A stretch of 37,374 nt of DNA from a virus. Of the stretch, positions 33,093 to 37,374 are shown piece after piece. Below the pieces are notes generated by a model. That model was not told where the DNA came from and did not search any database. It saw only the letters and a list, made by a program, of their open reading frames with translations. The DNA is taken from positions 1 through 37,374 of IMG/VR virus record IMGVR_UViG_3300042261_000582. One strand, 5' to 3'. Made by a program: the position numbers and the translations under genes. The first letter of the stretch is position 1. Each line of letters starts with the position of its first letter.

Positions 33093-33365
33093 TTACATGT
33101 TAATTTTTTTATTTTGATAATCCTTGAATATAATTTCTATATCCATTGGAGTGAACGGTGGATTCATAACTACAAAATCATATTTACTTTTTGGTAAATC
33201 CCAAAAATTTTCAGGAGTTGTAATAATAGAATCTGGAACATGTTTTTGTATAGCAGCAACAAGATTGCCTTCACCTTTAGTTGGTTCTAATATTGTAAAT
33301 TTTTGAAATTTTGGTATAAATCCTACCATATAATCACAGACATCTGGTGGTGTTTGAAAATCCAT
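33093..33365 (-). pseudogene. Truncated adenine DNA methyltransferase, N-terminal part
   Basis: The 90-residue product begins MDFQTPPDVCDYM and has motif I (ILEPTKGEGNLV, the AdoMet-binding loop) and motif IV (VVMNPPFTPMD, the catalytic NPPF). It stops after only about 15 further residues with a Lys-rich end (YQNKKINM). The rest of the fold, including the motifs after NPPF, is missing, compared with about 200 residues in phage homologues. Sequence just downstream holds two ACATGT palindromes around its stop, perhaps a deletion junction. Methylation activity is not expected from this fragment. Confidence 0.75.
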
Positions 33366-33517
33366 TTTTAATTGTTATAAAGTTAAATATAAAAAAAGTT
33401 TATAGAAAATTTTTATCTAATATTTTTATATATTTTGAATCGATGGAATTAAAATTACCAGCATATGCTTTTGCAAAATCATAGTATTATTCTAATTTAA
33501 AAAATTGTAAACGTGTT

Positions 33518-34066
33518 TCATTTTAAACTTGTAATTTCATTTGATATTTTCCAATATTCAGTTTCGTTGTATTGTTTACCTTCGAACCAATATTGTTTTT
33601 CATCATAATTTTCATATGCCGCACCACCTATACGGTGTCTTATTCCATTTTTAAAATATTCTTTTGCACCATAGAACCATTCAATTGCTGGGGCATCATT
33701 ATTATGATATTTTCCGGCTTTATTAAGAAAAAATTTACTACCATTTTCACTTTCTAATAATAATGTTGCACTTTCTTTTGCTATGCCATTTTCACCATCT
33801 AATTTATCTGTCAAATATGCTTGACAAAAAGAAATACCAGATAATTTTTCTTTTAACCAAATAAATAATCTTTCTTTATCTTTTTTTTCAAAATCAGTAT
33901 TATCAAAATCTTCAGATATTTGTTTCCATATATCTAATTCTTCATTTGATATAATAGGCTTAATTTCTTCTTTATTATTTTCTAATACAGGTATGTTTTT
34001 TGGTATTTGAAAAGATTTATAATCTTCTGGTTTATCAATAACCATTATATTCGATGGGATATTCAT
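33518..34066 (-). CDS. Unknown protein with GxxHxxDxPA-type repeats
   Basis: The 182-residue protein has an acidic N-terminal half (EEIKPIISNEELDIW). The C-terminal 70 residues have the repeat seen in many phage proteins, N-K-A-G-K-Y-H-N-N-D-A-P-A-I-E-W-F-Y-G, then K-N-G-I-R-H-R-I-G-G-A-A, then Y-W-F-E-G-K-Q. Each unit is a Trp/Tyr-containing beta hairpin, MORN- or YwqK-like. The function is unknown; such proteins often accompany toxin-antitoxin or host-takeover genes. A TATATATA tract lies upstream near 34083-34092. Confidence 0.6.
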   Translation of the reverse strand: MNIPSNIMVIDKPEDYKSFQIPKNIPVLENNKEEIKPIISNEELDIWKQISEDFDNTDFEKKDKERLFIWLKEKLSGISFCQAYLTDKLDGENGIAKESATLLLESENGSKFFLNKAGKYHNNDAPAIEWFYGAKEYFKNGIRHRIGGAAYENYDEKQYWFEGKQYNETEYWKISNEITSLK

Positions 34067-34172
34067 TGTGTCTTTTTTATCGTATATATAAAAAATTATA
34101 GAATAAAAATTATCTATAGTAATTTTTCTGAATATTTAATTCAATATTTAAAAAACAACTTTTAATCAATAA

Positions 34173-34511
34173 CTATTTTTTACGATACATTTCTATAAAT
34201 TCATCTATATCGCCTTTAAATACGGTTTTTTCTTTTTTACCATCAGTTGATACTATTTTAATTTTAGTTTTAGTATCATTATAAAATTGAATATACATAT
34301 AAAGTATTTTACTGTCGTAAAGTATTGCCAGAAAAGAATAATTATTCGATGGGTTAAATGTTATTGTTGCAGATTTTGGTGAAAATTCATCAACAATGAA
34401 ATTTATTATACGATTAGTGTCTGATTCTAAATGAGGCAATAAATTCACATTTTCGTGCTGTTTTTGAAAAGATGATAATAATTCTTGTTTAATAAAAACG
34501 TCTATGTTCAT
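34173..34511 (-). CDS. Unknown 112-residue protein
   Basis: No family is recognised. An N-terminal helix (DVFIKQELLSSFQKQ) is followed by alternating strands (ATITFNPSNNYSFLAILYD, KILYMYIQFY) and a basic end (EMYRKK), so an alpha/beta fold is likely. It has no cysteine and no membrane segment. It is independent of its neighbours by spacing (106 nt to the gene ending 34066). Confidence 0.55.
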   Translation of the reverse strand: MNIDVFIKQELLSSFQKQHENVNLLPHLESDTNRIINFIVDEFSPKSATITFNPSNNYSFLAILYDSKILYMYIQFYNDTKTKIKIVSTDGKKEKTVFKGDIDEFIEMYRKK

Positions 34512-34603
34512 AAAAAATGATTATTTTTTTATGTTGTAAAAATTATATTTGTTTTTGTTTTAAAAAAGTTATATTTTTGCGTGATTTTTAAAATTCAAAA
34601 GTT

Positions 34604-34613
34604 TATATATAAA
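34604..34613 (+). promoter_or_regulatory. TATATATAAA late-promoter-like motif
   Basis: TATATATAAA at 34604-34613 ends 20 nt before the J-domain gene ATG, at the standard spacing seen elsewhere. A second TTTATATAA directly abuts the ATG. Confidence 0.45.
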
Positions 34614-34632
34614 GATAAAAAATCTTTATATA

Positions 34633-34980
34633 ATGAAAAACATACTAAATTACGATAATTATTTATTAGAAATGGCAAAAAAGGGATTCATGGATGTTTA
34701 TACTAAACGTTATAAACCAGAAGAAACAGGATATGGTAATGCAGATAAATGGAAACATGCGTTTGATGAACGTATGGATCGTGAAACCGCTAAACGTATA
34801 TTGGATGATAAAGACCCATATAAAATTCTTGGTGTATCTCATGATGCAGATAAATATGAAATAAAATCTGCATATCGTAAATTAGCAATGGAATTTCACC
34901 CAGATAGAAATCAAGATCGTGATACAACAATAATATTTCAAGAAATACAAGCAGCATACGAAATGTTACGTGATAATTGA
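34633..34980 (+). CDS. J-domain (DnaJ-like) protein with capsid-targeting-like start
   Basis: The 115-residue protein ends in a complete J domain (about 61-115: DPYKILGVSHDADKYEIKSA, then HPD at 89-91 and an AAYEMLRD helix). The HPD motif stimulates Hsp70 ATPase, so it could recruit host DnaK. It lacks the G/F and zinc regions of DnaJ. The N-terminus, MKNILNYDNYLLE then Met, matches the leader pattern of T4 internal proteins. If real, this small co-chaperone would be packaged and injected. A start at Met14 (MAKKGF) would remove the leader. A terminator follows. Confidence 0.85.
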   Translation: MKNILNYDNYLLEMAKKGFMDVYTKRYKPEETGYGNADKWKHAFDERMDRETAKRILDDKDPYKILGVSHDADKYEIKSAYRKLAMEFHPDRNQDRDTTIIFQEIQAAYEMLRDN

Positions 34981-34983
34981 ATG

Positions 34984-35011
34984 AAAAAACCGGATTCGTT
35001 CCGGTTTTTTT
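34984..35011. terminator. Bidirectional terminator
   Basis: AAAAAA, CCGGA (34990-34994), loop TTCGT, TCCGG (35000-35004), TTTTTTT. The A and T tracts extend the stem. It separates the J-domain gene from the convergent leftward gene at 35182. Confidence 0.9.
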
Positions 35012-35020
35012 AAGGCTTCA

Positions 35021-35167
35021 ATGTCGGTTAAACATGTCGAAATCGACACTTTTGTGGAACTCTTTTGTAATACCACCAAAAAACAATGTGATTTTATTTA
35101 TAATCAAAAAATCAACATTAGAATAATGATTTACTTGGTGATAATGAAAAACTTTCAAACAATTTAA
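35021..35167 (+). CDS. Doubtful 48-codon frame in spacer
   Basis: ATG at 35021 gives 48 codons (MSVKHVEIDTFVELFCNTTK ...) ending TAA in the spacer between convergent genes. A short hairpin TGTCG-AAAT-CGACA (35035-35048) lies in it. Without an obvious promoter this is weak; otherwise the spacer holds nothing I recognise. Confidence 0.15.
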   Translation: MSVKHVEIDTFVELFCNTTKKQCDFIYNQKINIRIMIYLVIMKNFQTI

Positions 35168-35181
35168 ATTTGCATATCATT

Positions 35182-36834
35182 TTACATATCTTCTTTTTTA
35201 TATAATTCAGTTTCCTTAATCAATTTATCGAACATTTCTTTAGATATTACAAATTGTTTTACGTTTTTAGCAGTTCTTGCTATTGTGTAATGATTAAGTT
35301 CATACATATTAGTTTTCCCCATATATAAAGTAATAGGCTTAGATGCAATTGATAACGATTTTACTGCTGCAACCCAGAATTTTTCACACTCTTCTTTAAC
35401 TGAAAATGGACATAATATAAATTCGCTTCTATAATTAAAAAATATAACATAAAAATCTTTTTCTTTTTTTAAATCTTTTCGTTGTTGTGATGGTTCTATT
35501 GCATCATTAGTTGGTGTTATTTTTATATTAACATTCATCATATTGATTCTATCCATTTCATGTGTAAAAAACAACCCATGATCACCACCCCTATCGTTTA
35601 ATATTTTTTTATGAAATTGATATAAGTGAATCATTTCATGCGCTAAAGTGTTCATAAATTGTTCAGGTGTAAATATATAATTTTTACTAAAATGTAATAC
35701 TATATTAGTTATATCTATAGCTGTTCCATACTTATTTCTTATTATATTGAATGACACCCAAGCAGAACGATTTTTATTCATATTAAATGAATAGATTGGC
35801 ATTTTCAATTCGTTATTAAACAATAATTTATTTAAATAATTAAATTGCTTTTCTATATCGTGTTCAAATTTAAAATCATTTTTTTCATTTAAAAAATCTG
35901 AAAACTTTAATATTTTATTTTCTATTTTCATATTAAAATAATTTATTTCATCACAAGCAGCCTTAATATCTTTAATTATATTTTTATTAAAATAATTCCA
36001 ATCAGCTTCGTGAATATTTAAATGCACACCCATTGAATAATTTTTTATTCTATATGGATTTATATTAACAAATATATCACGTGGCTTAATTACTTTTATA
36101 TCAATTGAAAAATATATATCACCTTTACCTATTTTAATATACATACGTTTTAAACAATTTATACTATATCTCTTTTCGCTTATTTCAAAATCTTTTGGAA
36201 CATGTTCTTTTATTAAATTCGATAAAATAATAAAAACTTTTTTATAATATTTTTCAATAGAAAAAATTTTTTCGGTTTTTTCTTTTTTTAAAATTATTAA
36301 ATTTTTAAGATCGAATATAACCAACTGTGGTTCAAGAATATGTATAGTTTTGGTACTATATATACCATCATATCCTAATTTTTTAAAATCGTCTGTCATT
36401 TTAAATGATCTTTGATAACCATATACATTTCTTATATATGTCCAAAAATTACAATAGCCATATCCATCTTCATAATCATTATGATAATACTTCATAAATA
36501 AAACATAATAATTTTTGTTTAAATCTGAAACAGAATTTAATTTATTAACAATATCTAATTCTTCGTCTTTAGTAATTGTATCTAAATTTAATATGTTTAA
36601 ATTAGACTTTATTTTAATTGTAAAAAGGTTTTTTTTAATTTTCCAATATCCAACTGCACTATCAAAACTAGTTTCTGGAAACATATAAATTCCAGATGGA
36701 TCTGAATGTATAGGATTCGGATTTATGTTTATATCATCAGTATCAGTATAATGTCGCCATTTTTGTTTTGAAAAGTCAGCTACATTTACATTTACATTTT
36801 CATTTATTTTAATAAATTCTAAATAATTTTTCAT
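35182..36834 (-). CDS. ART-like plus SprT-like metallopeptidase fusion, candidate internal protein
   Basis: The 550-residue protein starts MKNYLEFIKINE then Asn, a capsid-targeting-like leader. Residues about 20-185 resemble ADP-ribosyltransferase-like domains of polyvalent phage proteins: RHYTDTDD, SGIYMFPETSFDSAVGYWK, LGYDGIYSTKT and EPQLVIFDLKNLIIL. Residues about 320-450 are a SprT-like zinc peptidase: LFNNELKMPIYSF, then H399-E-M-I-H403, and the downstream GGDH419G. Between them, residues 310-317 (KFSDFLNE) repeat the leader motif and could be cut by the prohead protease to free two proteins. The C-terminal 100 residues are unassigned. By analogy, T4 Alt is a packaged, injected ADP-ribosyltransferase. 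The ART call is less secure than the SprT call. Confidence 0.7.
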   Translation of the reverse strand: MKNYLEFIKINENVNVNVADFSKQKWRHYTDTDDININPNPIHSDPSGIYMFPETSFDSAVGYWKIKKNLFTIKIKSNLNILNLDTITKDEELDIVNKLNSVSDLNKNYYVLFMKYYHNDYEDGYGYCNFWTYIRNVYGYQRSFKMTDDFKKLGYDGIYSTKTIHILEPQLVIFDLKNLIILKKEKTEKIFSIEKYYKKVFIILSNLIKEHVPKDFEISEKRYSINCLKRMYIKIGKGDIYFSIDIKVIKPRDIFVNINPYRIKNYSMGVHLNIHEADWNYFNKNIIKDIKAACDEINYFNMKIENKILKFSDFLNEKNDFKFEHDIEKQFNYLNKLLFNNELKMPIYSFNMNKNRSAWVSFNIIRNKYGTAIDITNIVLHFSKNYIFTPEQFMNTLAHEMIHLYQFHKKILNDRGGDHGLFFTHEMDRINMMNVNIKITPTNDAIEPSQQRKDLKKEKDFYVIFFNYRSEFILCPFSVKEECEKFWVAAVKSLSIASKPITLYMGKTNMYELNHYTIARTAKNVKQFVISKEMFDKLIKETELYKKEDM

Positions 36835-36846
36835 ATGTGTATATAT

Positions 36847-36880
36847 AAAAAAAAAACACTCAATTTTTTCAAATTAAGTG
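36847..36880 (-). terminator. Minus-strand terminator after the flotillin gene
   Basis: On the minus strand CACTTAATTT, loop GAAA, AAATTGAGTG (one mismatch) is followed by ten T. It lies just downstream of the flotillin-like gene end and just before the ART/SprT gene start, whose TATATATA motif is at 36839-36846. Confidence 0.75.
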
Positions 36881-36956
36881 AATTTTTTATTCGTTCTAAC
36901 CGTTTGTGAGGCCGTTTTTAACGATATCGAAGCGTTACTTTCCTCTAATTATATTA

Positions 36957-37374
36957 TTACTTCTTTTCAGGAGCTTTTTCAGATGTTATCATTTTAGATA
37001 GATAAGTAGAAATTAAAGGTATCATTCCACTTTCACCATTACCTCCACCAATTATCAACGTTTCTGGAACAATTTTAACATTACCTTGCGAGATTTTTTC
37101 AGCAATTTGTACTTGAATTACACCTTCTTCACCGATAGCTTGTTTCTGTTTTTCATAGGATTCTGCGGTAGCTATACCTTTAGCTTCAATAGCAACACCC
37201 TCTGCTTTACCAACAGCTTCAATACCAGCAGCTATACCCTCTTGTCTCAATTTAGTAGATAGACCATCACCTTCAGCCATTTTTATGGATTTCAATTTAA
37301 TATTATCAGCAATCTGAACTTCTATTTCTGATTGTACAAGTAGTTTTTGACTATCTGCGGTAGCTGTAGTTTTT
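36957..37374 (-). CDS. SPFH/flotillin-like protein, C-terminal part
   Basis: The frame is open to the right edge with no start codon required in the window; 138 codons are visible, the last 137 before TAA. The sequence shows a flotillin-type region: heptad Lys/Gln/Ala/Glu runs (QIADNIKLK, GIAAGIEAVGKAEGVAIEA, ATAESYEKQKQAIGEEGV). It continues with VQIAEKISQGNVKIVPETLIIGG, then GNGESG and a short Met-rich tail. In flotillins this coiled coil follows the membrane-anchored SPFH domain and mediates oligomer assembly; the SPFH domain would lie outside. In the phage it may build a membrane ring or scaffold in the host. A TTG at 37295 also opens the frame but is probably internal. Confidence 0.82.
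   Translation of the reverse strand, partial: KTTATADSQKLLVQSEIEVQIADNIKLKSIKMAEGDGLSTKLRQEGIAAGIEAVGKAEGVAIEAKGIATAESYEKQKQAIGEEGVIQVQIAEKISQGNVKIVPETLIIGGGNGESGMIPLISTYLSKMITSEKAPEKK

Noticed and set aside
33443-33526. Frame MELKLPAYAFAKS, TAG, then YYSNLKNCKRVSF
   Set aside because: Short and interrupted by TAG; could be a remnant but no family or promoter supports it.
384-36834. Genome-wide TAG recoding
   Set aside because: The main genes have uninterrupted frames under the standard code, so reassignment is not needed to explain them.

Overview
The window is a segment of a large, very AT-rich tailed-phage genome with a T4-type (myovirus) head and late-transcription apparatus. The T4-like core is a portal (gp20-like), a prohead protease joined to a scaffold (gp21 and gp22 functions in one chain), a major capsid protein (gp23-like), a gp4-like head-completion nuclease, a gp55-like late sigma factor, a T4 RNase H-like 5' nuclease and the N-terminal half of a family B DNA polymerase. 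A Bacteroidota host is suggested by the absence of clear Shine-Dalgarno sequences before almost all starts, by a TAnnTTTG-type promoter in front of one gene, and by adhesins with fibronectin III-like and PKD-like domains. No tRNA, CRISPR array or insertion sequence was recognised.

Layout. 1-6916: an edge-truncated gene, a possible internal protein, a WYL-like protein, an EDxHD homing endonuclease, a RuvC-like resolvase and a complete PAS-PAS-GAF histidine kinase. 6917-7215: a GC-richer spacer with strong RNA-like secondary structure. 7216-10721: the 5' nuclease, then a leftward block with translation initiation factor IF3, a 53-residue gene and an M16 peptidase. 10824-16876: structural genes, including a 862-residue tail/baseplate candidate and an adhesin built from W-x-N-G repeats. 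17019-26464: 9-bp repeats, late sigma factor, head-completion nuclease, portal, protease-scaffold and capsid. This block is interrupted on the opposite strand by a metallopeptidase and a truncated homing endonuclease. 26565-31552: a second full homing endonuclease, small genes, the split polymerase and a PD-(D/E)XK-like nuclease. 31556-37374: mostly leftward accessory genes (deoxyribonucleotidase, DUF1848 Fe-S protein, methyltransferase remnant, J-domain protein, ART-like/SprT fusion, flotillin-like protein).

How the genes may work together. Several unrelated proteins begin with a short segment resembling the T4 capsid-targeting sequence of internal proteins (F-x-x-F-[IL]-x-E), and the capsid protein and scaffold contain matching I/L-x-E sites. 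The inference is that the prohead protease processes capsid, scaffold and a set of packaged internal proteins. This candidate cargo includes a metallopeptidase, a J-domain protein and an ART-like/SprT-like fusion that carries a second such motif between its two parts. These would be injected with the DNA, as T4 Alt and the IP proteins are. This predicted injected effector set is the best candidate for an undescribed system here.

TATATATAA-like motifs, one of them an exact T4 late promoter TATAAATA, recur about 8-35 nt before many starts on both strands and fit recognition by the gp55-like factor. The IF3 gene instead has a host-type promoter. Two nearly identical homing endonuclease C-terminal halves, a truncated third copy, the split polymerase, the methyltransferase remnant and interrupted small frames point to active gene turnover.
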